This document shows positions 6,540 through 16,266 of a DNA stretch of 64,000 nt, one piece after another. The stretch lies in assembly GCF_001625565.1 (NCBI RefSeq), contig NZ_AUXS01000044.1, forward strand, positions 62,001-126,000. The letters are read 5' to 3'. The DNA is from Pseudoalteromonas luteoviolacea NCIMB 1944 (GTDB taxonomy: Bacteria; Pseudomonadota; Gammaproteobacteria; Enterobacterales; Alteromonadaceae). Both the position numbers and the translations under genes were made by a program. The number at the start of each line of letters is the position of its first letter. Positions within the stretch are counted from its first letter, which is position 1. A model generated the notes under the pieces. The model ran no database searches. It was not told where the DNA came from and saw only the letters and a program-made list of their open reading frames with translations.

Positions 6540-8561
6540 TTATTTTGATTTAGGGTCATACATCCACAATGTGTTGTTGTATTTCCAAGATGAACTGTGA
6601 TCTTCCCCGATAAGAATACGACCATCACGCATAACAACAACATTGTCAGGCTGCGCTAATTGACTTGCATCACAACGCTCAGAAGCATCCAGCGATGAAC
6701 GATAAGTCGAGCCCATCACAACAGGTTCTATACGGGTTAAGCTATAGTTGTTATCAATGTGCGCGCGATAAACACCACCGCAATCTTTTACACGAGCAGA
6801 CAACTGAATGTCGCCTTCGCCATCAATCATGGTGTTGTCGATATCTGCGATACCTATGTATAAGTAGGCTTTTTCTACAACTTCACCTGCGATCATATCT
6901 TGACCAGACACAGCTTCAAGCACACGATCATGGTTGATTGCTAAGCCTTCAAGCTTGCGCCATTCAGCGGTTGCGCCCTTAAGACGTGCCGCTTGGCGCG
7001 ATTCTAAAAATGCCACACGGTCATCCATAGGTTTACCAGCGGTGACAGGAGATCCGCCCTGCGCTTCAGTAGGGTAGGTTGCATTACCATCCGCCCAAGC
7101 CTGTACATCAGCCATGGAAATATAGTTGGTTTTACCATCTACATAACTGTCAGGTGTAATGCCATCATACTCAACTATCCAGTCTAAAATAGCCGCGTTA
7201 GTGCCCGTTGCAATTTCTTTCCACTCGATATCAAACCCTGTAACAGCTGGATCTGATAAGCCCTTATCTTGAATAAGCTTCGCGCCATATAACGTGCCTG
7301 AGCTGAGATCTTCAGCTGTATCGGCAACAAATTTGAAAAGCACACCACCGGTATCATCTTGAGAGGAATAAACAGTGCGTCTATCAGGCATGACAACTGC
7401 GTTTTCATGCTCATATCGTCCAATCGTATAATGCTTCTCAACGACAGGCTTATCTGCCATCGGAGACTTTACTTCTGCAATATAGCCATAACGATAAGGG
7501 TTTGGTGATTCAGGTGCCAAAAACTCTCTAAATTGAGTCAAACGCGTGCTTACAACTGGTGCATTCCACTCTGGTGCTGTGGTTGTATCAACAGCCGAGT
7601 TGACAATCCACTCTTCTGAAGTCAGCGGAGTTCCCCAAGGAGATACAGAGCCAAAACAGTTTGCCGCCGTGCCTTTCACTGAGTCAAAGTCGATCATCAT
7701 GGCCTGCTCGACGCTCCATTGGCCATTTTCGCTCTTGCTCATTTTCAAACGGCTCATGCCGCCAGGGTAATCTTCCCAGTTAGTGAACAAATAACCAGAG
7801 TTCTCTGATTCATAGATAAAACCATTAAAGTCTGGCATGTCATTTTTGATGATTTCGTTGCCCGAGGTCATGCCGTAGATTACGCCAAGTCCACCCGCTA
7901 AACTGTTTGTTCCTAGGTCATTAAATGTGTCGCCGCTTTGACCTAAGATTTGGTATTGGCCGATTGCGGTTACAACTGTTTGTTCCTCAAACTCAGTTGC
8001 ATGAAGCGGTGCGTCAACTAAATTGCGAGGCAGTTTATTGAAGTTAACACCTGTAAGTACGCCCACAGTTCCTGTATTAAATGGACGATTGTTAAAGCTA
8101 TCTACCGCTGTGTTTTCATCACTAGGGTGTTGCGCGTTAAAAAAGAGGTCTCCTTGCTCTGTTAAGAAAATGCCCGTTACTTCCGAGCCTCTAGGTACAG
8201 TTGCGATCCGCACTAAACCAGTACCGCCATTGATACCATCAGCACCATTGGCGCCATCAGTACCATTAACTCCATCAATTCCATCTACGCCGTCGGTGCC
8301 TTTTTCTCCATCAACACCATTGACACCGTCTGCTCCGTCAACACCATTCTCGCCATTAATACCATTTTGGCCATCCTTACCGTTAGTGCCATCAGCTCCA
8401 TTGATCCCGTTTGAACCATTTTCACCTGCAGGCCCAGCGGCTCCTTGCTCACCTTGAACACCTTGTTGACCTTGAACTCCTGGTGCACCATCATCTCCAC
8501 TACATGCAGTTAGTGCCACAGTGACGGCTGAGGCAATTAACGAATAGGCTATGCGCTTCAT
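6540..8561 (-). CDS. PhoX-like (DUF839) lipoprotein with collagen-like N-terminus
   Basis: 673 residues. The signal peptide ends in ALTAC (Cys20), so a lipoprotein is expected. From Gly22 to about residue 114, glycine occurs at every third position for 31 triplets (types G-x-N-G, V-D-G, P-A-G), a collagen-like stretch. The rest resembles the PhoX/DUF839 beta-propeller: an N-W-E-D-Y-P-G-G strand, a C-F-G-S-V-S-P-W-G-T segment, GRYEHENAVV and QPDNVVVM...GEDHS near the end. PhoX enzymes are Ca/Fe-dependent phosphatases. I cannot verify that every metal ligand is kept, so phosphatase activity is only possible. A strong terminator follows. The collagen-like stalk may extend the propeller from the membrane or drive trimerisation. 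Confidence 0.75.
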   Translation of the reverse strand: MKRIAYSLIASAVTVALTACSGDDGAPGVQGQQGVQGEQGAAGPAGENGSNGINGADGTNGKDGQNGINGENGVDGADGVNGVDGEKGTDGVDGIDGVNGTDGANGADGINGGTGLVRIATVPRGSEVTGIFLTEQGDLFFNAQHPSDENTAVDSFNNRPFNTGTVGVLTGVNFNKLPRNLVDAPLHATEFEEQTVVTAIGQYQILGQSGDTFNDLGTNSLAGGLGVIYGMTSGNEIIKNDMPDFNGFIYESENSGYLFTNWEDYPGGMSRLKMSKSENGQWSVEQAMMIDFDSVKGTAANCFGSVSPWGTPLTSEEWIVNSAVDTTTAPEWNAPVVSTRLTQFREFLAPESPNPYRYGYIAEVKSPMADKPVVEKHYTIGRYEHENAVVMPDRRTVYSSQDDTGGVLFKFVADTAEDLSSGTLYGAKLIQDKGLSDPAVTGFDIEWKEIATGTNAAILDWIVEYDGITPDSYVDGKTNYISMADVQAWADGNATYPTEAQGGSPVTAGKPMDDRVAFLESRQAARLKGATAEWRKLEGLAINHDRVLEAVSGQDMIAGEVVEKAYLYIGIADIDNTMIDGEGDIQLSARVKDCGGVYRAHIDNNYSLTRIEPVVMGSTYRSSLDASERCDASQLAQPDNVVVMRDGRILIGEDHSSSWKYNNTLWMYDPKSK

Positions 8562-8713
8562 TTTTATTACTCCGATTTATTTGTTGCTACATTGGGTTTT
8601 TCATAGGCGCACATAGCCTGACCGGAAGTAATGACATTTAAGTTGATGAAAGATGAAAGTTTTTGGTCATAAACAAGACAATGCCAAATTAACTGTAAAG
8701 GGGCTTTACATCG

Positions 8714-9250
8714 TCAAATTTTCTCATGCTGCATAAAGATTAACTCATCAATCGCGTAGCCAAAGTCTTTGGCCGTCTTTTTAAAGTCCTCTAAAACCCC
8801 TTGAGATACGTGAGGCGTACGCGACAATAACCATAAGTATTCCCTATCATAACTAGTTACATAAGCGTATTGATAGTTAGCGTGGTCAAGTTTAAATACA
8901 ATATAACTGCCATAGAATGGCCCCCAAAATGATACTTTCAGATGACCGATATCCTGTGAAGATACAAACTTGGCAACCCCTTTAGCTTGTTTCCAAGTGT
9001 TTTCATCTGTGACATAGCCTCTATTAACAACCGCCACGCTGCCATCTTCATTTAACGTATAGGTTGCAGTCACATTTTGCATTCCTCGCTCAAAACGATG
9101 ATCAAGTCTAGCAATTTCATACCATGTGCCTTGGTAACGCAGTAAATCAAAATTATTGACCGGCGTGATACCTTTGGGAACACCTGTACAAGCCGTCAAT
9201 ACAAGTAATAAGCCAATTACACCTATTTTCGACAATTGATTTAATTTCAA
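8714..9250 (-). CDS. blc: Outer-membrane lipoprotein lipocalin Blc
   Basis: 178 residues with a lipobox (LVLTAC, Cys21) and the lipocalin signature G-T-W-Y-E-I-A-R-L-D-H-R-F-E-R-G at about 46-61. Further on come Y-G-S-Y-I-V-F, Y-L-W-L-L-S-R-T-P, and a C-terminal helix. Bacterial Blc binds fatty acids or lysophospholipids at the outer membrane. The start is a TTG at 9250: no ATG precedes the signal peptide, and AGGAG lies nine bases upstream of the TTG. Family identity is clear from sequence; the ligand is inferred from the family. Confidence 0.93.
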   Translation of the reverse strand: MKLNQLSKIGVIGLLLVLTACTGVPKGITPVNNFDLLRYQGTWYEIARLDHRFERGMQNVTATYTLNEDGSVAVVNRGYVTDENTWKQAKGVAKFVSSQDIGHLKVSFWGPFYGSYIVFKLDHANYQYAYVTSYDREYLWLLSRTPHVSQGVLEDFKKTAKDFGYAIDELIFMQHEKI

Positions 9251-9374
9251 AGCGCTATTCTCCTAAATTACTAAGCGGGCTGATACAATCACGACCTTGG
9301 TCAATACGGCCAATTGGCGCCGAGCGATCTGCTAGCTGGCAAAATATTAAGTCTTTGAAATAACGTTACAGTCC

Positions 9375-9917
9375 ATGAAAATACTAACTCACGGTTTTGG
9401 GGCAGCAAAAGGGGTTTTGGCCGTCTATGTTGAACGCCATCCAAACTTAGAAAAATACACAAAGCTACATGATGTCATCCCGCTTCAACAGGGGGAGATA
9501 GACTATATTAATCAAGAATGTGGTAATGGCTGGCGCAAGCTCTTCAATGTCTACAGCAAGTTTATTGCCCAGTTACAGCATCCAGATCATCATTTTACTA
9601 ACCAGAGCGAAGGTACTAAAACATGGCAACAGTATCGTGATAATGCGTTGCTGCAAAGCCACAGCCAAGAAGCATTACTGTTTTCCCCCCCAGATTTAGA
9701 GCAAAATAGTTATCAATGGCATGTTATCGCTGGCCGAACTTACGCCAAGCGGTTGTTAAGAGATCACGATTTTACCCACTCAATGGTATGGATAGACGAA
9801 GAGTTTGCGATTGACCCCATTAATAAAGTTATCGTATGTCCATATTTTGACTATCGCCAGCTCAGCAATATAAAAATCACCAAGCTGGTTGAGCTTATTC
9901 AAGACCATACAAGCTGA
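9375..9917 (+). CDS. DUF6942-like conserved protein
   Basis: 180 residues, soluble, no signal peptide. It contains a G-N-G-W-R-K-L-F-N-V-Y segment, a W-Q-Q-Y-R-D element, HVIAGRTYAKRL and a strongly conserved-looking C-terminal segment NKVIVCPYFDYRQLSNIKI. I associate this pattern with DUF6942 proteins of Vibrio and Pseudoalteromonas, from memory. No activity is known. Its stop touches the stop of the convergent methyltransferase (9917/9918). No strong ribosome site precedes the ATG. Confidence 0.6.
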   Translation: MKILTHGFGAAKGVLAVYVERHPNLEKYTKLHDVIPLQQGEIDYINQECGNGWRKLFNVYSKFIAQLQHPDHHFTNQSEGTKTWQQYRDNALLQSHSQEALLFSPPDLEQNSYQWHVIAGRTYAKRLLRDHDFTHSMVWIDEEFAIDPINKVIVCPYFDYRQLSNIKITKLVELIQDHTS

Positions 9918-10589
9918 TCAATCACGCTTATGAAGGATAAAAGCGCTAAAGCCTAGCGCTTTGAAAAAAGGAACTGGCGAATAAAAACCAGCGCATTGAG
10001 CAAGCTCACTCAGACGCGCTGTATCTATTGGGAAAAACTCATTGCTAAAGTTACTGCGCATAGTGGCAACACCGATCTCAGATAATCCCAAGTGCTTTTG
10101 GCAGTAATTTAGCTGTGCCTCTCGCTCGAATGAGGTCTCCGGCAACGTAAGATCTGCCAAAAAAAGTGATCCGGTAGCGCCCAAATTTGCACATATTTGC
10201 CCGAACAAATTCATTTTACCACCGTCGTCTTTAACAAAATGCATAACCAATAAACACAAGGCCACGTCAGCTTGGTACTGGCCTTGCAATAAAGGGCCAT
10301 GATGGATAGTGACTCTATCGCTCAGTCCCAAGTTGGTAAAATGCTGATCTGCGATGGCCAACATATCGGCCGAAACATCTTGTACAATAAAGTGCCAAGT
10401 GGGATTGTACTGAGCCAATTCAATTACTTCTTTGCCAGTGCCTGCGCCAACAATCAAGATAGTTGCATTGTGCTCGAGCATTACGCTCAGTTGCGCCGCG
10501 GTTGTGTGATGCAGTAGCTCATACCCAGGCACCAGTTTTCCAATTCGTTGATCATAACTCAGTGCTTCGTCACCGGTAAATGTCGGCAT
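9918..10589 (-). CDS. Class I SAM-dependent methyltransferase
   Basis: 223 residues. Motif I reads ILIVGAGTGKEVIELA (about 44-59), followed by an acidic residue ending strand 2 (IVQDVSADML) and a GPLLQ-x-D-V-A-L-C-L-L-V motif IV-like strand; these are the SAM-binding elements of Rossmann-fold methyltransferases. The substrate cannot be read from the sequence. The gene starts 11 bases after sbcC in the same direction, with AAAGGGG in front of its ATG, so it is probably the third gene of the sbcD-sbcC operon. Confidence 0.8.
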   Translation of the reverse strand: MPTFTGDEALSYDQRIGKLVPGYELLHHTTAAQLSVMLEHNATILIVGAGTGKEVIELAQYNPTWHFIVQDVSADMLAIADQHFTNLGLSDRVTIHHGPLLQGQYQADVALCLLVMHFVKDDGGKMNLFGQICANLGATGSLFLADLTLPETSFEREAQLNYCQKHLGLSEIGVATMRSNFSNEFFPIDTARLSELAQCAGFYSPVPFFKALGFSAFILHKRD

Positions 10590-10600
10590 CTCTTTCCCCT

Positions 10601-13600
10601 TTAACTTTCCTTAGTGCTGACGGTTGAATATCCGCCCGATTGTTTCTTAATTCGAATTTGTGTAGCAACACGCTCAGTCATTTGTGCAACATGGGATATC
10701 ACACCCACTTTTCGTCCTTGAGATTGCAACGCATCTAATGCATCCAAAGCGACGCTGAGAGTTTCCGGATCAAGCGTGCCAAACCCTTCATCGATAAACA
10801 AAGAGTTAATTTGCACTTGATTAGAGGACAGCGAAGCTAGGCCCAGTGCCAAAGCCAAAGACACCAAAAATGATTCACCACCTGACAATGTGTTCACACT
10901 GCGTTGCTCATCAGCCATATCTCGGTCAATAATCGCTATTTCAAGTGATTGACCAATTACGGTGAGGCGATAGCGACGTGATAGGCTAGATAAATGGTGA
11001 TTTGCATAATGTAATAGTATTTTCAGAGTTTGGGTTTGCGCTAAGTTACGCATTGTCTTACCTGTTGCATCACCGAGCAAGCGGTTAAGTAAATGCCAGT
11101 GCTCATACTCATTCTGCATTTGATTTAAAGTACTTTGTTGCGCCTGCAATTTATCGATGTTGTCTTGGTGTGTTTGTAAAGCAACAGAAACAGTCACAAT
11201 ATGGGATTGCAACTCAGATTGCTGACCATTTAGTTTCTCTACGGCGGCGGTCAAATCAACTTCTGCTAGATTAGGTTGTGCTTGCTCAGCATGCTCACTC
11301 AAGTTTTGTTTTACGTGATCTAATTGGGAACGAGTGCCATTTCGTTGTTGTTCTAATTGCTGAGATTGCTTTAGTAACGCTTGCCATTGTGATGACTGCC
11401 ACCCAAGCAACTCATCAACCAATGCAATATCCAATAACGGATATTGATTTTGCGTCTCTTTAAGCCACTCATCAAAGCGGGCCTGATTTTTTTCAAGTTC
11501 GACTTGATACTCTTCGCACTGTTGCTGTAAGTGCTTTACACGCAGTGCCTGCTCATCATGTCGCTTGCTCATCGCACTTAACTTGTCTTTTTGTGCCTGA
11601 ACTTGTTGCTGTGCCTGTGTAATACCATCTTGTAATTGCTGACGCCACTGTTCCGATGTCACTTCCAGAGTCAATAATTGACTTCTACTACTTCGCGCAG
11701 CTTCAGCCTGTTGTTGATGTTTGGTGATCTCGGTATTTAAGCCTTGCAATTGAGTTGTTACTTTGTCCAGTAACGTTTGCGTTGTGGTCAGTTGTGGCGC
11801 GCATTGTTCTATTGACTTAACAATTTGCGCGGCCTTATCTTGTAGTTCAATAAACGCACAGACTTGTTCAGACAGAACTCTGATTGCTTCAGCAGGTGCC
11901 TCTTTAAACTGAGCCAACCAATCAGTATGGTCATATACCTGCGCAACACGTTCGGCTAATTGCGAACTCAAATCAATCAGTTCGGCCTCTCGCTGCTTTA
12001 ATGTCGAGTGTGATTGCTCAAACGCCTGGAGTTGTTGTTGATGTTGCGTTAAGGCTTCGCGCTGAGTTTGCAACTGCTGTGAACTGCTCTGCAACACTTG
12101 CCATTTTTGTTGCTGTACTTTGCTTAGCTCGCTATATAAAGACAGGTTTTGGTCTATGTCCTGCAGTTGCTCTGCATGGCTACTAAAATCTCTCAGCGAC
12201 TCAGGAAGTTCGCTTAACAAAGTTTGATTAACTTGCTGCTTTTGCGCTAATTGCGCCTTTTGTTGCAGCGCAGCTTGAAGCTGACCATTAACTTGCTCTA
12301 GCTGAGAAACAACATCATGGTAACGAGCTTGTGTTTGCTGCCGGGCTTGCTCTGCTGCTTGAAACTGTCCTTCAAAGTCACGGATCAATTGCTGCCAGTG
12401 ACTATCAATATGATCGACTCGGTAGGGATGCTCCGTGGCACCGCAGACCATACACTCTTTTCCGTGCTCCAGCTGACTCCGCAGCGCACTGATATTATCA
12501 CTGGCACGTAACTTCACTTGATGTAAATTGTCTTGAGTTAACATCAGCTGTTGCCGAGTAAGTTCATCTTGGTGCTCAGCATCTTTGCGCTGCGCATCTG
12601 CACTGTGTTGTTGATGGCGCAACCCATCAATCTGAGCCTGCAATTGGAGTGAGTCATTGTTGAGCTCCGTTTGCTGTGCAAATGCTTGCTGAGCCTTAAT
12701 CAGTTGAGATTTATGGAATTGTAACTTTTCATAATCTAACTCATTCAGACGATGTTGCAATTGGTTGACTTCAGCCTGCATTCCCTCAACTTGATTTTCT
12801 AGCTCAGCACATTGAGGTTGTGATTGCTTAACCGCTTGGTTTGCATCTCGGCACTTGGCTTCAAGTGTGCACTTCTCATTTTTTATCGCTTTTAAATCAT
12901 TGTGAGCGCGAAGCGCCTGCTGTAAAACTTCGTGAGTTTCAGGCCAAGATGCTGCCAATGAAGCCATTTTTGGAGACTGCGTAATTGAACGCTCAACCAA
13001 GGATTGTTCACTTTCAAGCGCCATCAATTGTGTTCGCAGCCCGTTCAACTCATTTACATATTGATGCTCTAACGCACCTTGTTGCGTAACTTGTGTGCGA
13101 AACTGTGCTGCGAGTTTAATATGCTCATTATAGGTTTGATCATATTCAGCCACCTTGGCGATATCTGGCAGGTGCTTCTGCCACAGCGCTTGTGCCTGCG
13201 AAAGCTTGTCAGTACACACATCAAGCAGTGCATTCTGCGCATTAATTTCGCTTTGTGTATCCACCGCTGTCAAAGATGCGATGTCGGCCTGCATGCGTTG
13301 AATGCTCGTTGTCAATTGCACCGCTTGTGCACGGTTATCAGAAACCTGTTGGGTTAACTGTGCCAAGTGCGCCCGCTGAAACGATTCACTGTGCTGAGAA
13401 AGCGTGGTTTCTTGTTCAAGCAGTGTGTTATTTAACAGGCTTAATTGCTGTTCTAGTTTTGCCTTGGTCACATACCAAGCTAAATGCTGTTCAAGGCTTT
13501 TTGCCTCTTGCTGTAGCTGACTTTGTTTTTCTTTGAACTCGCTTAGCTGTAATTGCTTTTGCTGAAGCTCATCGTCACTGAGTAATTCTATATCACCTAA

Positions 13601-14254
13601 CTTTTGCTTAAACAAAGACAGCGCTTCAGACTTTTGTTTGTGAAATTCAAAAATAGTTTTTCCCACTCGACTAAACTGCTCAGTCGCGGTGAGACACTCT
13701 AACAATTGTGCTCGTTCATCGGCGTTGGCCTTTAAAAATGCTGCAAAATCATGCTGCGCCAACAGCACCGCGCGTGTAAACTGCTCAAAACTCAAGCCAA
13801 TTAATTGCAACAACTTTTGCTTGGCGGCAGATTTTTGTGCTAATACTTGATCGCCCGTTGCATCTAACAAAATCAACTCGGCTTCTTTTATTCGGCCATC
13901 GACTTTATTGCGTGCCCGAGCGACTTGCCAACGCGCTATATATTGCTCTGCATCTTGACCGACAAAACCCACTTGAGCAAACCCCGACACGGTTCCTCGG
14001 CGTAATAAGTGTCTTGGATCGCTGAGTTTTATTTCGTCCCCGTTAAATGACACTTTATTCTTGGAATCAGACTTTAAGCGCGCAGTTTTACCGTAAAATG
14101 CCAAGCAAATAGCATCCAACAAGGTACTTTTCCCGGCACCAGTCTCTCCGGTAATGGCAAATAGCCCGGTGTCTTTAAGTGGTGGCGCTGTAAAATCAAT
14201 AGAAGCTTCAGGTAATGAAGCAAGGTTTTTTACCTGTATTGTCAGTATTTTCAT
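10601..14254 (-). CDS. sbcC: Exonuclease SbcC (ATPase subunit of SbcCD)
   Basis: 1217 residues with the Rad50/SbcC layout. Walker A is GETGAGKST at 36-44, followed by very long glutamine-rich coiled coils. The zinc hook is C-M-V-C near residue 600. The ABC signature LSGGESF lies near 1118 and Walker B with IDEGFGTLD near 1148. With SbcD it forms the complex that opens hairpins and palindromes and trims double-strand ends. The start overlaps the SbcD stop by 4 bases (14251-14254), so the pair is translationally coupled. The length is close to that of other gammaproteobacterial SbcC proteins, and no defect is visible. Confidence 0.97.
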   Translation of the reverse strand: MKILTIQVKNLASLPEASIDFTAPPLKDTGLFAITGETGAGKSTLLDAICLAFYGKTARLKSDSKNKVSFNGDEIKLSDPRHLLRRGTVSGFAQVGFVGQDAEQYIARWQVARARNKVDGRIKEAELILLDATGDQVLAQKSAAKQKLLQLIGLSFEQFTRAVLLAQHDFAAFLKANADERAQLLECLTATEQFSRVGKTIFEFHKQKSEALSLFKQKLGDIELLSDDELQQKQLQLSEFKEKQSQLQQEAKSLEQHLAWYVTKAKLEQQLSLLNNTLLEQETTLSQHSESFQRAHLAQLTQQVSDNRAQAVQLTTSIQRMQADIASLTAVDTQSEINAQNALLDVCTDKLSQAQALWQKHLPDIAKVAEYDQTYNEHIKLAAQFRTQVTQQGALEHQYVNELNGLRTQLMALESEQSLVERSITQSPKMASLAASWPETHEVLQQALRAHNDLKAIKNEKCTLEAKCRDANQAVKQSQPQCAELENQVEGMQAEVNQLQHRLNELDYEKLQFHKSQLIKAQQAFAQQTELNNDSLQLQAQIDGLRHQQHSADAQRKDAEHQDELTRQQLMLTQDNLHQVKLRASDNISALRSQLEHGKECMVCGATEHPYRVDHIDSHWQQLIRDFEGQFQAAEQARQQTQARYHDVVSQLEQVNGQLQAALQQKAQLAQKQQVNQTLLSELPESLRDFSSHAEQLQDIDQNLSLYSELSKVQQQKWQVLQSSSQQLQTQREALTQHQQQLQAFEQSHSTLKQREAELIDLSSQLAERVAQVYDHTDWLAQFKEAPAEAIRVLSEQVCAFIELQDKAAQIVKSIEQCAPQLTTTQTLLDKVTTQLQGLNTEITKHQQQAEAARSSRSQLLTLEVTSEQWRQQLQDGITQAQQQVQAQKDKLSAMSKRHDEQALRVKHLQQQCEEYQVELEKNQARFDEWLKETQNQYPLLDIALVDELLGWQSSQWQALLKQSQQLEQQRNGTRSQLDHVKQNLSEHAEQAQPNLAEVDLTAAVEKLNGQQSELQSHIVTVSVALQTHQDNIDKLQAQQSTLNQMQNEYEHWHLLNRLLGDATGKTMRNLAQTQTLKILLHYANHHLSSLSRRYRLTVIGQSLEIAIIDRDMADEQRSVNTLSGGESFLVSLALALGLASLSSNQVQINSLFIDEGFGTLDPETLSVALDALDALQSQGRKVGVISHVAQMTERVATQIRIKKQSGGYSTVSTKES

Positions 14255-15471
14255 GATCCCTCTTGCTCACTGATTGCCACTAACACCGTTTCTAAACATG
14301 TTTTTAACTCGACAGGGAGCGGTGCTTCCCCATCGATCTGTTCTTTATAAGCCAGCTCTAATAAGGTCAATGGTGCAAGCTCATTCACCTTACTTAAATC
14401 TTCAAATAATAGCTCTGTGTCACCTTCCGCTGAATTTGAAACGCGTTCAATGCCACAAAAGTGTACGCGTTTATCCGCAAGAGCCTGCTCAATCTTGAAA
14501 CGAAACTGGCTGTCCGTTTCATTCGCGTTTAAACGCAATCGCAAATATGGTCTTGGTATTTCACTATCTTGCGGCAACTCTAAGCTATGGAGCGCATCGC
14601 ACAGCTCATCTAGCGTTGCCCCTCCTTTTTCAGGTAATAGGATCACTTGTTTATGCCTTGGCACATACCGAGAAGTAATGCTGCTTATTTGTTTGCCACT
14701 AAACTCAATCAAAACGACTTGGTGTTTGTAATGTCGCTCCGCAAAAGACATGGGGAAAGGGGTACCGCTATAGCGAATTGCCTCATCATTGGCGACTTTT
14801 TGAGCTTTGTGCAAGTGACCCAATGCAACATAATCAGGCGTCTCGCCAAATACATCCGCGTGAATAGAATCAAATCCACCTATGGTTATGTTACGCTCAG
14901 AATCAGAGGAAATATCGCCACCTTTGGCATGTAAGTGCCCCATTGCAATCACAGGTATGGTTACATCATCAAGCTGTGCATAGGCTGAGTCGTAGGCTTG
15001 TTTTACAGCACGTGCATAACCATTGTCTTCACTGTCAGTCTGTGCCATATCAGCACTGCGTAGAAATGGCATGGCAACTATATTGACTAAGCCATCGCGT
15101 GTTTCAACTAACTTAACTACATCCTGCGGTTGATCCTTGTCAAATCGACCAACCACATGGGTATCAAATTGCTGTAACAAAGGTTTGGCAGTCTCAATAC
15201 GATTTGCGGAGTCGTGATTGCCGGCAATGATCACAATATGCAGATGAGGTAAGCACAATTTGGCTTGTTTAATAAACGCATACAACTGCTGCTCGGCAGA
15301 TGCTGGGGGGGTTGCTGTATGATAAATATCACCGCTGACTATCAATAGATCAGCGTCGACTTGCACTAGCTCTTGAACAAGCCAGTCTAAAAAAGCCTGA
15401 TGTTCTTCATATCTATTATGTTCGAAAAATTGTTGACCGAGGTGCCAGTCTGATGTGTGTACAACCTTCAT
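14251..15471 (-). CDS. sbcD: Exonuclease SbcD (Mre11-type nuclease subunit)
   Basis: 406 residues. All metallophosphoesterase motifs are present in order: TSDWHLGQ (about 6-13), SGDIYHT (about 46), IIAGNHDS (about 88), and GHLHAKGG plus ALGHLHKAQ further on. These bind two metal ions and give Mn-dependent endo/exonuclease activity on hairpin and duplex ends, in complex with SbcC. First gene of the sbcD-sbcC-methyltransferase operon; the promoter should lie in the short gap to 15527. Confidence 0.97.
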   Translation of the reverse strand: MKVVHTSDWHLGQQFFEHNRYEEHQAFLDWLVQELVQVDADLLIVSGDIYHTATPPASAEQQLYAFIKQAKLCLPHLHIVIIAGNHDSANRIETAKPLLQQFDTHVVGRFDKDQPQDVVKLVETRDGLVNIVAMPFLRSADMAQTDSEDNGYARAVKQAYDSAYAQLDDVTIPVIAMGHLHAKGGDISSDSERNITIGGFDSIHADVFGETPDYVALGHLHKAQKVANDEAIRYSGTPFPMSFAERHYKHQVVLIEFSGKQISSITSRYVPRHKQVILLPEKGGATLDELCDALHSLELPQDSEIPRPYLRLRLNANETDSQFRFKIEQALADKRVHFCGIERVSNSAEGDTELLFEDLSKVNELAPLTLLELAYKEQIDGEAPLPVELKTCLETVLVAISEQEGS

Positions 15472-15526
15472 ACAGCGTTCCTTTCCTAATTAGGAACGCT
15501 AATATAACATTGCTTGGGGCTAATTA

Positions 15527-15763
15527 TTAATAGCTCAATCGCCACCAAGCAAAAATTAATAGTGGCAACGCCAATAATAGTAACATTGGTGCTCTATAAA
15601 GCTTGCTTTGTTTTGCTTCTAATCGTTTTATGGCTGCTCGCTCATTACACGCAGCCACCTTGTCTACATAACAATAGCCGTTTTCAATATACGCTTTACA
15701 ATTTTGTTCGTCAGCAGGTATCGCTACTAACTTCTCTTGTTTTTTTAGTATGTAAAAGTCCAT
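15527..15763 (-). CDS. Small C-terminally anchored membrane protein
   Basis: About 78 residues from the ATG at 15763 (two GTG codons lie just upstream, so a four-residue extension is possible). The N-terminal two thirds are soluble and hold three cysteines (QNC, GYC, AAC). The C-terminus is one hydrophobic helix of about 17 residues ending in WWRLSY. No family is recognised. It sits between sbcD and an empty region and is probably an independent gene. Confidence 0.55.
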   Translation of the reverse strand: MDFYILKKQEKLVAIPADEQNCKAYIENGYCYVDKVAACNERAAIKRLEAKQSKLYRAPMLLLLALPLLIFAWWRLSY

Positions 15764-16266
15764 ACCGCTCACCACATTTTTTCTATAAACGGGTATTAAT
15801 CAATGAGCAAAACTAACGCCAGTTTTACCCAAAATAAGGAAGAGCGCGATTTTAATGATAAATAATGCCAAATATCAACAGTAAATCTGTGGTTTTTAAA
15901 TTTTTTTTCAAAATAGAGACAATAAATATGAAAAATGAACACTTGGCATACAATAAAAATTGTCATTTTCTCATCACTCTCAACTACTCATCTAGCCTAA
16001 AAGAAAGAGCTGAACAATTTCTGAACCTAAGGTCCACCCATACAATTTATTACATTTATCACTAAATATGATGAAGATTATGAAGTTAACCCAACTCAAA
16101 GTAAAAATGTGATATTATCTCAACACATTAAAGAGGTCAAAAAGTCGACAAACCACTTGCTAGAATCGACAAAAAATCACAATAATCCTCTTAAACAATT
16201 GCAAAATAAAGTAGACTATATGTAAGTGAGTGAACACTATCACTTGCGAGTTAAGGAGTTAGATTT
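15764..16266. other. Intergenic region, no gene seen
   Basis: About 500 bases of AT-rich DNA. Short frames here lack ribosome sites and sensible codon use. An AAGGAG ribosome site at the right edge belongs to the gene at 16267. I see no RNA gene or repeat. Confidence 0.5.

Noticed and set aside
8023..8457. 144-codon plus-strand frame rich in Pro and Ser
   Set aside because: It is the antisense of the Gly-x-y repeats of the PhoX-like gene; the long frame is a by-product of the repeat's base pattern.
15865..16065. 66-codon plus-strand frame
   Set aside because: Lys/Phe/Asn-rich product from AT-rich DNA, no ribosome site.
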